Assembly (NCBI RefSeq): GCF_018343715.1
Contig: NZ_JAGYPL010000002.1
Coordinates: 1,258,001-1,322,000 of the forward strand
Length of the DNA stretch: 64,000 bases
From: Bacillus sp. FJAT-49711
GTDB lineage: Bacteria; Bacillota; Bacilli; Bacillales; Bacillaceae_C
Direction of reading: 5' to 3'
The translations under genes and the position numbers were made by a program. Below the pieces are notes generated by a model that did not search any database, was not told where the DNA came from, and was given only the letters and a program-made list of their open reading frames with translations. Positions 1 through 8,673 of the stretch are shown in pieces. Within the stretch, counting starts at the first letter, position 1, and each line of letters starts with the position of its first letter.

Positions 1-137
1 AAATATTTACAAAAAAAGGGAACTGGGTCGAAATAGACTGAGCGTTACCTTTTTTTAAAAAATAGAATGAAAGCGACTGGAAAATTTTTACTTTTAAATC
101 AAAAGTTACATTTATTGGTTATCGTGCAACACTAGTG

Positions 138-156
138 GTGAGTGCCTGGCACTCAC
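138..156. repeat. short perfect hairpin upstream of the first gene
   Basis: Two 8-base arms, GTGAGTGC and GCACTCAC, flank a 3-base loop. No T-run follows, so it does not look like an intrinsic terminator. The rest of 1-248 is AT-rich and I see no gene in it. Confidence 0.5.
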
Positions 157-248
157 ACAACTTGGGTGCATTGCATTTCAAACGTCCACTCGCATTTTAG
201 TGTATTGTCATATGATAGATCATCCTGTGATAAAGGTGGTGTAAGTGT

Positions 249-353
249 ATGAGTGGTGGCGGTAATGGAGCAGGTGGTTTTGCGTTGATCGTTGTTTTGT
301 TTATTTTGTTGATCATTGTAGGAACTGCTTTTGTTGGCGGAGGTTATTATTAA
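249..353 (+). CDS. YjcZ-like small hydrophobic sporulation protein (34 aa)
   Basis: This 34-codon ORF starts at ATG after the purine-rich stretch AAAGGTGGTG. It encodes a Gly-rich N-terminus ([11 protein letters not shown]), one hydrophobic segment of about 17 residues and the end VGGGYY. That is the pattern of the YjcZ family of tiny membrane proteins, known in Bacillus from sporulating cells or spores; the molecular function is unknown. It sits alone, convergent with the M14 peptidase gene. The family call rests on composition and length, so it is good but not proven. Confidence 0.75.
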   Translation: MSGGGNGAGGFALIVVLFILLIIVGTAFVGGGYY

Positions 354-393
354 AATGTTCTTTCAAGGGATGGGCGATGATTCGTCTGTCTCT

Positions 394-440
394 TTTTCCG
401 TTTTACGGAAAACAGGTCCTCCACGCTTGGGGGACCTGTT
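394..440 (-). terminator. terminator of the LysM/M14 gene
   Basis: A 12-bp stem (AACAGGTCC at 411-419 pairing with GGACCTGTT at 432-440, extended inward by three pairs with one G-T) overlaps the stop codon of the minus-strand gene. On the minus strand it is followed by a second small hairpin, TTTTCCG/CGGAAAA, with T-rich flanks. Confidence 0.55.
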
Positions 441-1620
441 AGATTAATGCCCTAACTAATAACGGTTTTACGTGGGCATAAATTTCATCGAATTGAGAAA
501 TAGGGAGAGGATTTTGCCCGAGTCCAAGTTCAATTGTGAATCCTGGCCTGCGGAAGTCTTGAATGAACCAATCTTTATATCCAGCAAAGCTATCAACGTA
601 GCGAACTGCTGTATAACCGCTTAGCCTTGCGAAATCATTCGCGAGTGTTTCCGATTCAGGGGGCTCCAATCCTTCATAGCCCCAATAAATTTCTCTTCCT
701 TGTGTATGCAATGCAAGAAGGCGAGCAAAACTTTCGTTTCTGACAAGGTCAGCCATTGCCTTTGTTTCTGGCTCGGATAATGGGGAAGAGCCTGGATAAT
801 CCCGTGGACCCGGAACCTTAGGTTTTCGTTCTTTCTCAAACTCCCAATTCGCCGGGAACTGTTTATTCAAATCAACTCCGCGAATATTTGCTTTCCATCC
901 TGAAAAATCTGTGCTTCCTCGATTCAACCGAATGACTTCCTCGCGTTTCGCAGCAGGAGGGCCGTTTAAGACAAGGCTGACGCCGTCGGGATTTACCATT
1001 GGAACAGCGGAAAGCTGGGATTGTTGATAGATGGATAATGCTGATACTCCACTAATATTTTGACCATTCGTTAATGCAAGCAAATACTCATTTAAAAATT
1101 TCATTAAAATAGGCGAGGTAATCCATTCATTTGCATGGAAAGAGGCATTCATTTGAATTTTTCGGTTGGTTTTCCCAACACGTAAATCGTACAGCGGTAA
1201 ATTGTCCACACTTTTACCAGCTTCTCTTCTTCTAATGAAAGGATAGATAGCCAATAACTTTTCAATGTCTGCTTTCATTTTTTGGAAATCGTAATGATCT
1301 CTGCTATTCATCGTTAATGCCGTGACTCTCAAAGGTAGACGAATGTTTTGGCCAACCTGTAGTTGACTTGGATTTATATTTTGATTCATGAGCAATAGGG
1401 CATCGATATTAAGATGATGTGATTGGGCTATTTTCCAAAATGTATCCCCAGAGCGAATGGTGTAAGTATGTTCTGTAAATCCAGGAATTTTTATCAGCTG
1501 CCCTACTTGGAGAGCATTCGGATTAATACCCGGATTGGAATCAATGATCAAAACTGTAGGAATAAAAAATAACTGGCTGTAATGCCAAAGTGTATCTCCT
1601 GACCGGACTCTTATCTCCAT
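439..1620 (-). CDS. LysM-LysM-M14 gamma-D-glutamyl-diaminopimelate peptidase
   Basis: The 393-aa product has two N-terminal LysM domains (about 2-46 and 51-95, each with a RSGDT motif near its start) and then a zinc carboxypeptidase of family M14. The zinc ligands are visible as H162 and E165 (SFHANEW) and H305 (LALHTQG), with the general base E364 (TIELGLG). LysM plus M14 is the architecture of endopeptidase I of Lysinibacillus sphaericus and B. subtilis YqgT, which cut the gamma-D-Glu-meso-A2pm bond of peptidoglycan peptides. There is no signal peptide, so it may act in the forespore or mother cell or after lysis. GGAGGG lies 7 bases before the ATG. Confidence 0.9.
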   Translation of the reverse strand: MEIRVRSGDTLWHYSQLFFIPTVLIIDSNPGINPNALQVGQLIKIPGFTEHTYTIRSGDTFWKIAQSHHLNIDALLLMNQNINPSQLQVGQNIRLPLRVTALTMNSRDHYDFQKMKADIEKLLAIYPFIRRREAGKSVDNLPLYDLRVGKTNRKIQMNASFHANEWITSPILMKFLNEYLLALTNGQNISGVSALSIYQQSQLSAVPMVNPDGVSLVLNGPPAAKREEVIRLNRGSTDFSGWKANIRGVDLNKQFPANWEFEKERKPKVPGPRDYPGSSPLSEPETKAMADLVRNESFARLLALHTQGREIYWGYEGLEPPESETLANDFARLSGYTAVRYVDSFAGYKDWFIQDFRRPGFTIELGLGQNPLPISQFDEIYAHVKPLLVRALI

Positions 1621-1743
1621 TTACGTCCCTCCAAAAAAAGCTTTATCAATTTAGTAGTATGTGAAAAGCTAAGAAAGATGACAGAAACCTCTTTTAAAGG
1701 ATGGATAGGTAGGCGAAAGGGATAGCTCTCTGTAAATTGTTCC

Positions 1744-1890
1744 GGAATTCCCGGTGAAATGAGAACCTTAATTAGTTTCGTCGAGAATAAACGTGGAATT
1801 CTCGACGAAATGTAAAACGTAATTAGATACATCGAGAATAAGCATGGAATTCCCGATGAAGTTTACATATTTACAAATATCATCGAGAAT
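1744..1890. repeat. 51-bp-period intergenic repeats with dyad symmetry
   Basis: Between the M14 and ROK genes GGAATT recurs at 1744, 1795 and 1846 and CGAGAAT at 1782, 1833 and 1884, each exactly 51 bases apart. Within units the arms form hairpins, for example TCGTCGAGAAT with ATTCTCGACGA around a 9-base loop. This fills most of the 320-base gap; I see no gene in it. Confidence 0.75.
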
Positions 1891-1940
1891 CGTTGCAGTC
1901 TACAATTTTGCGCAAAGAAAAGAAAGGGTTCCCTAAGCCT

Positions 1941-3152
1941 TCAACTAACAATTGAAACTTCTCCTTCAAAAATTTCACCAAGGATAAGAGCACATGCTCC
2001 GATGGCTGTTCCGTATGATCCGAGATTAGAACAATAAATCGGAGTGGATTTTGCCTGGCTTGTCAGTCCACGCTTTAAGATTGTTTCTTTTATTTTAGGT
2101 AAAATAATGGGGCTGGCATTTGCAACTCCGCCGCCAATAATTATTTTTGCTGGATTTAATATGTGAATTAAATTTGTAAGTCCAATCCCAATGTATTCCC
2201 CTGTTTTTTCTAAAATATCTTTAGAAAGTGCATCTCCACTTATTGCCGCTTCAAATACAGTTTTCCCCTCAATTTTAGTTAAGTCGCCTTCAATCATTTT
2301 AAAAAGAATTCCATCTGAATGAATATCAATTTGCTTTACAGCTGCTTCCGCAATAGCTGGTCCGGAAATTAACGTTTGCCAACAGCCAATATTACCGCAA
2401 GAACAGCGATTTCCATTTAGATCAATTGTCATATGGCCAATTTCCCCGGCCAAATCATATTTCCCGTGAAAAATCCTTCCATTTAAAACGATTCCAGCAC
2501 CGACGCCATTACCGATATTAACTGTCACAATGTTTTCATCCTTTTTTTCTTCCATAAACCAATATTCACCAAAAGCCATCGCCCTTACGTCATTGTCTAT
2601 TCTCACAGGAACATCAAATTCAGCTTCTAGTATTTTTTTTATCGGAATATCCCTTAAGTTCAATCCAGGTGCAAATAAACTTGTCCCTTTATCCACATCA
2701 ACCGCACCATGCATGCCAACCCCAATGCCAATCACTTCTTTCGTCTCATGTTCAGAAGTCAAATTGGAGATCGTCTCATTTATAAGTGCAAGTAAATCAT
2801 CACCGGAAATTGAAGAAGGAATAAGCTTTTGCGTTTTATTAATTGCATTTCCGGATAAATCAATAAGAATAGCACGAATCTTTTTCGCTCCAACATCCAA
2901 TCCTATAATATAGAAGCGTTCACTATTGATGATTAATAATGTAGGTTTTCGACCGCCAATGGATTCACCTTGCTCGCTTTCGATTACAAATTCTTTCTCA
3001 ATCAACTCGCTGACGAGGCTGCTCACAGTCGGCGGAGTTAATTTCGTTTCTTTCGCAATTTGGGCACGAGAAATCGGTCCATCCGTGCGAATTTTATTTA
3101 AAATAATCGTTCGATTTAAAGATTTCATCCATTGAAAGCTACCTTTTTTCAT
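1941..3152 (-). CDS. ROK-family transcriptional repressor (XylR/NagC type)
   Basis: The 403-aa protein has an N-terminal winged helix-turn-helix (about 10-75; GPISRAQIAKETKLTPPTV) followed by a ROK sugar-kinase-like fold. The ROK zinc site is present as GH plus CSCGNIGC near residue 250. It is divergent from galK with a 147-base shared promoter region that holds two inverted repeats, so its likely targets are its own gene and galKET. This protein has the DNA-binding domain that the 7539-8414 ROK kinase lacks. The start ATG is preceded by AAGGAAGTG. The effector sugar cannot be told from sequence; xylose-type and galactose-type effectors are both possible. Confidence 0.85.
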   Translation of the reverse strand: MKKGSFQWMKSLNRTIILNKIRTDGPISRAQIAKETKLTPPTVSSLVSELIEKEFVIESEQGESIGGRKPTLLIINSERFYIIGLDVGAKKIRAILIDLSGNAINKTQKLIPSSISGDDLLALINETISNLTSEHETKEVIGIGVGMHGAVDVDKGTSLFAPGLNLRDIPIKKILEAEFDVPVRIDNDVRAMAFGEYWFMEEKKDENIVTVNIGNGVGAGIVLNGRIFHGKYDLAGEIGHMTIDLNGNRCSCGNIGCWQTLISGPAIAEAAVKQIDIHSDGILFKMIEGDLTKIEGKTVFEAAISGDALSKDILEKTGEYIGIGLTNLIHILNPAKIIIGGGVANASPIILPKIKETILKRGLTSQAKSTPIYCSNLGSYGTAIGACALILGEIFEGEVSIVS

Positions 3153-3168
3153 GAAAAAGCACTTCCTT

Positions 3169-3209
3169 AATATTTAAAAATATTGTTGCAAAACAATTAC
3201 TCATATAAT
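3169..3209 (+). promoter_or_regulatory. candidate gal promoter with overlapping operator palindromes
   Basis: AATATT-taaa-AATATT (3169-3184) and ATTGTT-gcaa-AACAAT (3182-3197) are perfect inverted repeats. The second overlaps a possible -35 (TTGTTG, 3183-3188), 15 bases before TATAAT (3204-3209). AT-rich dyads of this kind are what XylR/NagC-type ROK repressors bind, so this is the probable control site for galKET and for the repressor gene. Confidence 0.5.
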
Positions 3210-3299
3210 ACCATATAAGTAAATTAAATTAATTAACAAAGTCGACTTTCATGAAAATTTTTTAAAAGTAGTTCATCATAAAATAAGAGGTGACAAGTC

Positions 3300-4466
3300 A
3301 TGGAAAAAATGAAAGAATTACGCGAAAGGTTTACCGAAGTTTATGAGGGAAATGGAGAAATTCGTACATTCTTTGCACCTGGAAGAGTGAACTTGATTGG
3401 CGAACATACAGATTATAATGGTGGTCATGTATTTCCGTGTGCACTAGATGTTGGTACAACACTATTGGCACGGAAAAGGGAAGATAACCTTCTGCGTTTT
3501 TATTCAATGAATTTTCCAGAAATAGGTGTAATTGAGTCCCAGTTAGATACTCTTTTATATGAAGAAAAAGATGATTGGGCAAATTATCCAAAAGGTGTGA
3601 TTGATGTCCTGCAAAAAGCAGGGATATCGATTCCATCAGGAGTAGATTTACTATTTTACGGGAATATACCAAACGGTGCGGGTCTTTCTTCGTCTGCATC
3701 CATTGAGCTTGCAACAGGTGTGATGCTCAACGAATTATTTGAATTAAATATTGATCAAATACAGCTCGTTAAATATGCTCAAATGGCTGAGAACAATTTT
3801 GTCGGTGTAAACTGCGGAATCATGGACCAATTTGCAAGTGGAATGGGAAAGGAAGGGCATGCGATATTACTTGATTGCCAAACCTTGGAATATACATATA
3901 GCCCGCTGCAATTATCAGATCATGTGCTTGTTATTGCTAATACGAATAAACGCAGGGGCTTGGCTGATTCTAAGTACAATGAACGCCGATCTGAATGTGA
4001 AAGAGCTCTCGCGCAATTACAAACAGAGCTTGATATTCAATCACTTGGTGATTTGACAGTGGATGAATTTGAAGCCCATAAGTATATCATTGAAAATGAA
4101 ACCGACCGCAAACGCGCGAAACATGCCGTATCAGAGAATGCCCGTACTCTTGTTGCCGTTGAAAAACTAAATGAGGGTGATCTCGAAGCTTTCGGAAAAT
4201 TAATGAATGCATCACATTTATCTCTAATGAAGGATTACGAAGTAACAGGTGAAGAGCTGGATGCTTTAGTTGAAGCTGCTTGGAATGAGGATGTGCTAGG
4301 TGCAAGAATGACAGGTGCAGGCTTTGGCGGCTGTACGATTAATCTAGTAAGTAAAGAAAAACTGGATGATTTTATAAAAAATGTCGGAGATGCGTATGAA
4401 GAAGCTACTGGTTTAAAAGCTGATTTTTACGTCGTGGGAATCGGCGATGGAGCTAGAGAAATATAA
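3300..4466 (+). CDS. galK: galactokinase
   Basis: This 388-aa GHMP kinase phosphorylates galactose to galactose-1-phosphate in the Leloir pathway. The galactokinase signature GRVNLIGEHTDYN lies at about 28-40, the ATP-binding GHMP motif PNGAGLSSSAS at 124-134 and the catalytic Asp at 176 (CGIMDQF). Length is normal for the family. An AGAGGTGACA ribosome site precedes the ATG. It is the first gene of galK-galE-galT, divergent from the ROK regulator, and galE follows 18 bases later, so co-transcription is likely. Confidence 0.97.
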   Translation: MEKMKELRERFTEVYEGNGEIRTFFAPGRVNLIGEHTDYNGGHVFPCALDVGTTLLARKREDNLLRFYSMNFPEIGVIESQLDTLLYEEKDDWANYPKGVIDVLQKAGISIPSGVDLLFYGNIPNGAGLSSSASIELATGVMLNELFELNIDQIQLVKYAQMAENNFVGVNCGIMDQFASGMGKEGHAILLDCQTLEYTYSPLQLSDHVLVIANTNKRRGLADSKYNERRSECERALAQLQTELDIQSLGDLTVDEFEAHKYIIENETDRKRAKHAVSENARTLVAVEKLNEGDLEAFGKLMNASHLSLMKDYEVTGEELDALVEAAWNEDVLGARMTGAGFGGCTINLVSKEKLDDFIKNVGDAYEEATGLKADFYVVGIGDGAREI

Positions 4467-4484
4467 AACCAAGGAGGAATTTGG

Positions 4485-5474
4485 ATGGCGATTTTAGTAT
4501 GCGGTGGAGCTGGATATATAGGAAGTCACGCGGTAGCGGAATTACTGGCACGAGGGGAAAAAGTGGTTGTTATCGACAATTTGCAAAAAGGCCACTCTGC
4601 GGCGCTCTCTGAAGGAGCGGTGTTTTATGACGGAGATTTGCGGGATGAACCTTTTCTAGATCTTGTTTTTTCTGAAAATAACATTGATGCCATTATGCAT
4701 TTTGCTGCAGATTCATTAGTCGGAGAAAGTGTGCAAAATCCGCTTCAATATTACGATAATAATGTTGGCGGTGCGATTTCTCTTGTAAAAGCAATGAACA
4801 AATACAATGTAAAAAATATTGTTTTTTCGTCAACAGCAGCAGTATACGGGGAACCTGAGGAAATTCCAATTCTTGAATCTGTTTTAACAAACCCAACGAA
4901 TCCATATGGTGAAACGAAACTTGCCATTGAAAAAATGTTGAAATGGTGTGAAGGGGCTTATGGTATTCGTTACGTTGTACTTCGCTACTTTAATGTTGCG
5001 GGTGCACATACGAACGGGGTAATCGGAGAAGATCACACTCCTGAAACGCATTTAATTCCAATTATTTTGGAAGCGGCACTTGGAAAACGAGACGAAATTG
5101 CTATCTTTGGCGATGATTACGATACACCGGACGGCACATGTATCCGTGACTATATTCACGTTATGGATTTAGTAGATGCCCATATTTTAGCGATTGAAAA
5201 GCTGCGGAAAACCGAAAGCAGCGGCACGTACAATTTAGGAAATGGCAATGGATTCAGTGTGAAGGAAGTTATTGATGCGTCACGAAAAGTGACCGGAAAA
5301 GAAATCCCAGCCGAGGTAGCACCAAGACGCGCGGGTGATCCTGGTAAGCTCGTTGCATCATCTGAAAAAGCGAAAAAAGAACTCGGCTGGAAGCCAAAAC
5401 ACGCTTCAATTGAATCTATGATTGAAAGTGCTTGGACTTGGTTCCAAAAACATCCAAATGGGTATGTAGAGTGA
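4485..5474 (+). CDS. galE: UDP-glucose 4-epimerase
   Basis: This 329-aa extended short-chain dehydrogenase interconverts UDP-galactose and UDP-glucose. The NAD-binding GGAGYIGSH is at 7-15, the catalytic Ser region SSTAAVYG at 115-122 and the YxxxK pair at Y141/K145 (YGETK). A strong AAGGAGGAATTTGG lies before the ATG. It could also supply UDP-galactose or UDP-GalNAc for surface or flagellar glycans, which is relevant to the glycosyltransferase island at 29 kb. Only the Leloir role is supported by position. Confidence 0.97.
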   Translation: MAILVCGGAGYIGSHAVAELLARGEKVVVIDNLQKGHSAALSEGAVFYDGDLRDEPFLDLVFSENNIDAIMHFAADSLVGESVQNPLQYYDNNVGGAISLVKAMNKYNVKNIVFSSTAAVYGEPEEIPILESVLTNPTNPYGETKLAIEKMLKWCEGAYGIRYVVLRYFNVAGAHTNGVIGEDHTPETHLIPIILEAALGKRDEIAIFGDDYDTPDGTCIRDYIHVMDLVDAHILAIEKLRKTESSGTYNLGNGNGFSVKEVIDASRKVTGKEIPAEVAPRRAGDPGKLVASSEKAKKELGWKPKHASIESMIESAWTWFQKHPNGYVE

Positions 5475-5609
5475 TTTAATATGCGGGAGAGGGTCACGAG
5501 GAATATTATTTCTATACTGTGTGGCATTACTCTTACAGTAAGTCCCAACTGTCTACTCCATACCGGAAAATCCCCGCACAGCAATTAGAAAAAGGAAAGT
5601 GGCGATCAC

Positions 5610-7136
5610 ATGTATATATATGAAGCTTTGGAAGAGCTCATACAATATGGATTGAAAAAAAGACTCATTGAAACGTGGGATGTTGACTTTGTACGGAATG
5701 AATTGCTGGCCACGTTGCGTCTTGAAGAATGGAAATCTGTTGATGTGCAGGACCCGGACGATCATTCGCCCGCAAGAATTCTTGCCGCCATTTTAGATTG
5801 GGCTGCAGAACATGATAGGCTGCCACACAATACGGTTACGTTTCGCGATTTACTCGATACGGAATTGATGAGCAAGTTTATTGCTCGTCCATCGACGATT
5901 ATTCACAACTTTTATGAAATTTATAAAACAGAGGGAGCAGAAGCGGCGACGAGTTTCTTTTATCGCTTAGCGCAAGACTCTCATTATATTCGAACAGATC
6001 GGGTGGCTAAAAACGAGCATTGGTTTTCGCCGACTCCTTATGGTGATCTTGAAATTACGATTAATTTATCGAAACCGGAAAAAGATCCTGTTGCCATTGC
6101 CGCCAATAGAAATAAAAAGGAAGCTGCTACATATCCAAAATGCTTGCTTTGTAAGGAGAATGTCGGTTATGCAGGGAGAGTCGACCATCCAGCGCGGCAA
6201 AATCATCGAATCATTCCTCTAAACTTAAATGGAGAAGAATGGTTTCTGCAATTTTCACCATACGTTTATTATAATGAGCATGCAATTGTTTTTTCAGGTG
6301 AACATCGCCCGATGAAAATATCTAAAGCCGGTTTTGAGAGATTGCTTGCTTTTGCAGATCAGTTTCCTCATTATTTCATCGGTTCTAACGCTGATATTCC
6401 AATCGTTGGAGGATCGATATTGAGCCATGACCATTTCCAAGGCGGAAATCATATTTTTCCAATGGCAAAAGCGGAAATGGAAGAAATCTTTACATTTCCG
6501 GGGTACGAAGGAGTTGAAGCAGGCATCGTGCGCTGGCCAATGTCTGTCATTCGCCTTCGTGGGAAGGACCGCAAGCAAATTGCCGATCTTGCGGCATATA
6601 TTTTAAACACGTGGAAGTACTATAGTGACCCTTCCGTGGAAATTCAAGCAACAAGCGGAGCTGAACCTCATAATACGATCACTCCCATTGTTCGCAAGGT
6701 AAATGGAAAGTTCGAATTTGATCTCGTTTTAAGAAATAATAGAACGAGCGATGAACATCCGCTTGGCATTTTTCATCCTCATGATGAGGTTCACCATATT
6801 AAAAAAGAAAACATCGGTTTAATCGAAGTGATGGGTCTTGCCGTGTTGCCTGGACGGTTAAAAGAGGAACTTCAACTCGTTGGAGAATATTTACTTAAAC
6901 CTGACTATAAAACGAATCTTTATAAAGATGACGTCACTAACAAACACGCGGATTGGGCGTGCAAAGTGATGGAAAACCATCCAGAATTAAATGAAACAAA
7001 TGCTCAAAATATTTTACGAGAGGAAGTAGGTCACGTCTTTTCTACTGTCCTTGAACATGCTGGTGTTTTTAAAAGAACGCCGGAAGGTCAAGCAGCATTT
7101 AAGCAATTTTTCAACCATTTGATAAAAAATTCTTAA
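5610..7136 (+). CDS. galT: galactose-1-phosphate uridylyltransferase (Firmicutes type)
   Basis: The 508-aa product is the long Firmicutes GalT, not the short HIT-type enzyme of E. coli. It exchanges UMP between UDP-glucose and galactose-1-phosphate. The active-site region SHDHFQGGNH is at about 271-280. An AAAGGAAAGTGG site precedes the ATG. It lies 135 bases after galE without an evident promoter or terminator between, and a good terminator follows, so it closes the gal operon. Confidence 0.95.
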   Translation: MYIYEALEELIQYGLKKRLIETWDVDFVRNELLATLRLEEWKSVDVQDPDDHSPARILAAILDWAAEHDRLPHNTVTFRDLLDTELMSKFIARPSTIIHNFYEIYKTEGAEAATSFFYRLAQDSHYIRTDRVAKNEHWFSPTPYGDLEITINLSKPEKDPVAIAANRNKKEAATYPKCLLCKENVGYAGRVDHPARQNHRIIPLNLNGEEWFLQFSPYVYYNEHAIVFSGEHRPMKISKAGFERLLAFADQFPHYFIGSNADIPIVGGSILSHDHFQGGNHIFPMAKAEMEEIFTFPGYEGVEAGIVRWPMSVIRLRGKDRKQIADLAAYILNTWKYYSDPSVEIQATSGAEPHNTITPIVRKVNGKFEFDLVLRNNRTSDEHPLGIFHPHDEVHHIKKENIGLIEVMGLAVLPGRLKEELQLVGEYLLKPDYKTNLYKDDVTNKHADWACKVMENHPELNETNAQNILREEVGHVFSTVLEHAGVFKRTPEGQAAFKQFFNHLIKNS

Positions 7137-7163
7137 GTCAGCCCACGTGCTGACTTTTTTTCA
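7136..7163 (+). terminator. galKET terminator
   Basis: A 7-bp stem AGTCAGC/GCTGACT with a 6-base loop overlaps the galT stop codon and runs directly into a T-tract. Confidence 0.85.
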
Positions 7164-7164
7164 T

Positions 7165-7470
7165 TGTCTAGCACCAGGCGCAGGCCCTCGAGGCCAAATA
7201 ACCTGAGTCAATAAAAGTAAAGACCGGACTTTTTTGACTCAGAACTTTACTTGTCGGAGGCTCGCAGGATGCGGGTCAGGAAGGCGTTGCGACGTACAGG
7301 GAAGTACTAGTGCAGGCGAAGCGACAGGACGTCGCTGCACTGAGCATGCAACAGGACGTTGCGCCTTTAGCCTTCCTTTCCCCTTCAGGCGTCTTTCGCT
7401 TTTCCAACCTCGCCGTGTTTCCTTTATCTCGAAGTTTGTACGTTGCTAAACAGGCGCCTTGCACTTTTCT
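7165..7470. repeat. GC-rich intergenic repeat element
   Basis: The 400-base gap between galT and the sugar kinase holds a GC-rich block opening with CATTGTCTAGCACCAGGCGC, a sequence style known for dispersed Bacillus intergenic repeats. Inside are a long imperfect hairpin (GAGTCAATAAAAGT with ACTTTTTTGACTC, 7203-7238) and a dyad AGTGCA/TGCACT enclosing CGAAGCGACAGG (from 7308). Short ORFs in it lack ribosome sites and look spurious. I see no gene here. Confidence 0.55.
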
Positions 7471-7538
7471 TATAAAAAAGTCCCATCATATGGTAAACTG
7501 AAGTGGATAAGAAACTTATTAGGATGGAGTGTCAGAAT

Positions 7539-8414
7539 ATGCTGGGAGCGATTGAAGCGGGCGGTACGAAATTTGTTTGTGCAGTTGGGACAAAGGAAGG
7601 AACCATCATTGAACGGATTAAAATAGATACGTTGACTCCGGAAAAAACGATGCCTGAAGTGATAAACTTTTTCAAAAAACATAATGTGGAAGCGCTTGGA
7701 ATCGGTTCTTTCGGTCCTGTCGATATTGATAAAAACAGTCATACATATGGAAATATAACCTCAACGCCCAAAACAAGTTGGATTAATTTTCCTTTTCTTA
7801 AGACGATGGAAGAAGCACTACATATACCGATTGAATTCAATACAGATGTAAACGTTGCTGCGCTTGGAGAATTGATGAAAGGCGCTGCTCAAGGTCTGGA
7901 TAGCTGTTTATACATCACAGTGGGTACAGGGGTTGGAGCAGGAGCCGTCGTTCAAGGGAAATTGCTTCAAGGTCTTTCTCATCCTGAAATGGGGCATGTG
8001 CTAGTAAAAAGACATCCCGATGATTCATTCGTTGGAAACTGTCCTTATCATAAGGATTGTCTTGAAGGAATGGCGGCTGGCCCTGCGATTGAAAAACGTT
8101 GGGGGCAGAAAGGCCATGAACTTCAACAAAATCAAAAAGTATGGGAAATAGAAGCTTATTATCTTGCCCAAGCACTCATGCAATACATTTTAACGATCTC
8201 ACCGAAAAGAATCATTATGGGCGGAGGGGTTATGAAGCAAGAGCAAATTTTTCCACTCGTTCGAAATCAAGTTCAAAAATTATTGAATGGGTATGTTCCG
8301 CTGGTGCAAATTACGGAACAGATTGATGAGTATATTGTCCCACCAGCACTTGGAGATGACGCAGGGATAACGGGTGCATTAATGCTTGCAAAGCACGTTT
8401 TAGAATCAGAATAA
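7539..8414 (+). CDS. ROK-family fructokinase/sugar kinase
   Basis: The 291-aa protein has the phosphate-1 motif EAGGTKF at the N-terminus, the GTGVGAG motif near 136 and a His/Cys zinc cluster (GHV..., NCPYHKDCLEG) near 167-190. There is no DNA-binding domain. It matches the bacterial fructokinase branch (B. subtilis GmuE/YdhR). I place the start at ATG 7539 because AGGATGGAGT lies 9 bases upstream; an in-frame GTG at 7503 lacks a site. It is monocistronic with a strong terminator. Substrate could be fructose, mannose or glucose. Confidence 0.88.
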   Translation: MLGAIEAGGTKFVCAVGTKEGTIIERIKIDTLTPEKTMPEVINFFKKHNVEALGIGSFGPVDIDKNSHTYGNITSTPKTSWINFPFLKTMEEALHIPIEFNTDVNVAALGELMKGAAQGLDSCLYITVGTGVGAGAVVQGKLLQGLSHPEMGHVLVKRHPDDSFVGNCPYHKDCLEGMAAGPAIEKRWGQKGHELQQNQKVWEIEAYYLAQALMQYILTISPKRIIMGGGVMKQEQIFPLVRNQVQKLLNGYVPLVQITEQIDEYIVPPALGDDAGITGALMLAKHVLESE

Positions 8415-8420
8415 AATGAC

Positions 8421-8459
8421 AAAAACCAACATATTCGATGGAGAATATGTTGGTTTTTT
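8421..8459 (+). terminator. terminator after the ROK kinase
   Basis: A 14-bp perfect stem AAACCAACATATTC/GAATATGTTGGTTT with a GATG-type loop is followed by T6. Confidence 0.92.
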
Positions 8460-8517
8460 GTCAAATAGTTCGAAAGTTCTAGTTAGAGTGAATAATTGGA
8501 AGTATCAGATTTTCGGA

Positions 8518-8546
8518 TTGACAAATGATATAAACTTTTCTATGAT
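8518..8546 (+). promoter_or_regulatory. SigA promoter of the sugar ABC importer
   Basis: TTGACA (8518-8523) is separated by 17 bases from TATGAT (8541-8546), a near-consensus SigA promoter. A 9-bp inverted repeat TGATAAATG/CATTTATCA (8557-8587) begins at about the transcription start and may be an operator. Confidence 0.7.
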
Positions 8547-8618
8547 TTTTTAAAGATGATAAATGTCTTTAGTATAATCATTTATCATTTTGTCACCTAG
8601 AGTCTTTAACCTTCTTTG

Positions 8619-8632
8619 TGCAAGCGCTTTCC
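8619..8632 (+). promoter_or_regulatory. cre-like / LacI-type operator
   Basis: TGCAAGCGCTTTCC matches the CcpA cre consensus TGWAANCGNTNWCA at all but two specified positions and has the AAGCGCTT core of LacI-family operators. It lies about 70 bases downstream of the likely transcription start, where CcpA acts as a roadblock. Confidence 0.5.
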
Positions 8633-8673
8633 ATATTTAGGGGTACTTAAAACTAGAAAACGGGGTGCAAAGT

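Noticed and set aside
2530-2913. 127-codon ORF opposite the ROK repressor
   Set aside because: A shadow of a clear protein-coding gene on the other strand, without a ribosome site.
7234-7501. Short ORFs of 60-71 codons
   Set aside because: They lie in the GC-rich repeat block, overlap in all frames and lack ribosome sites.
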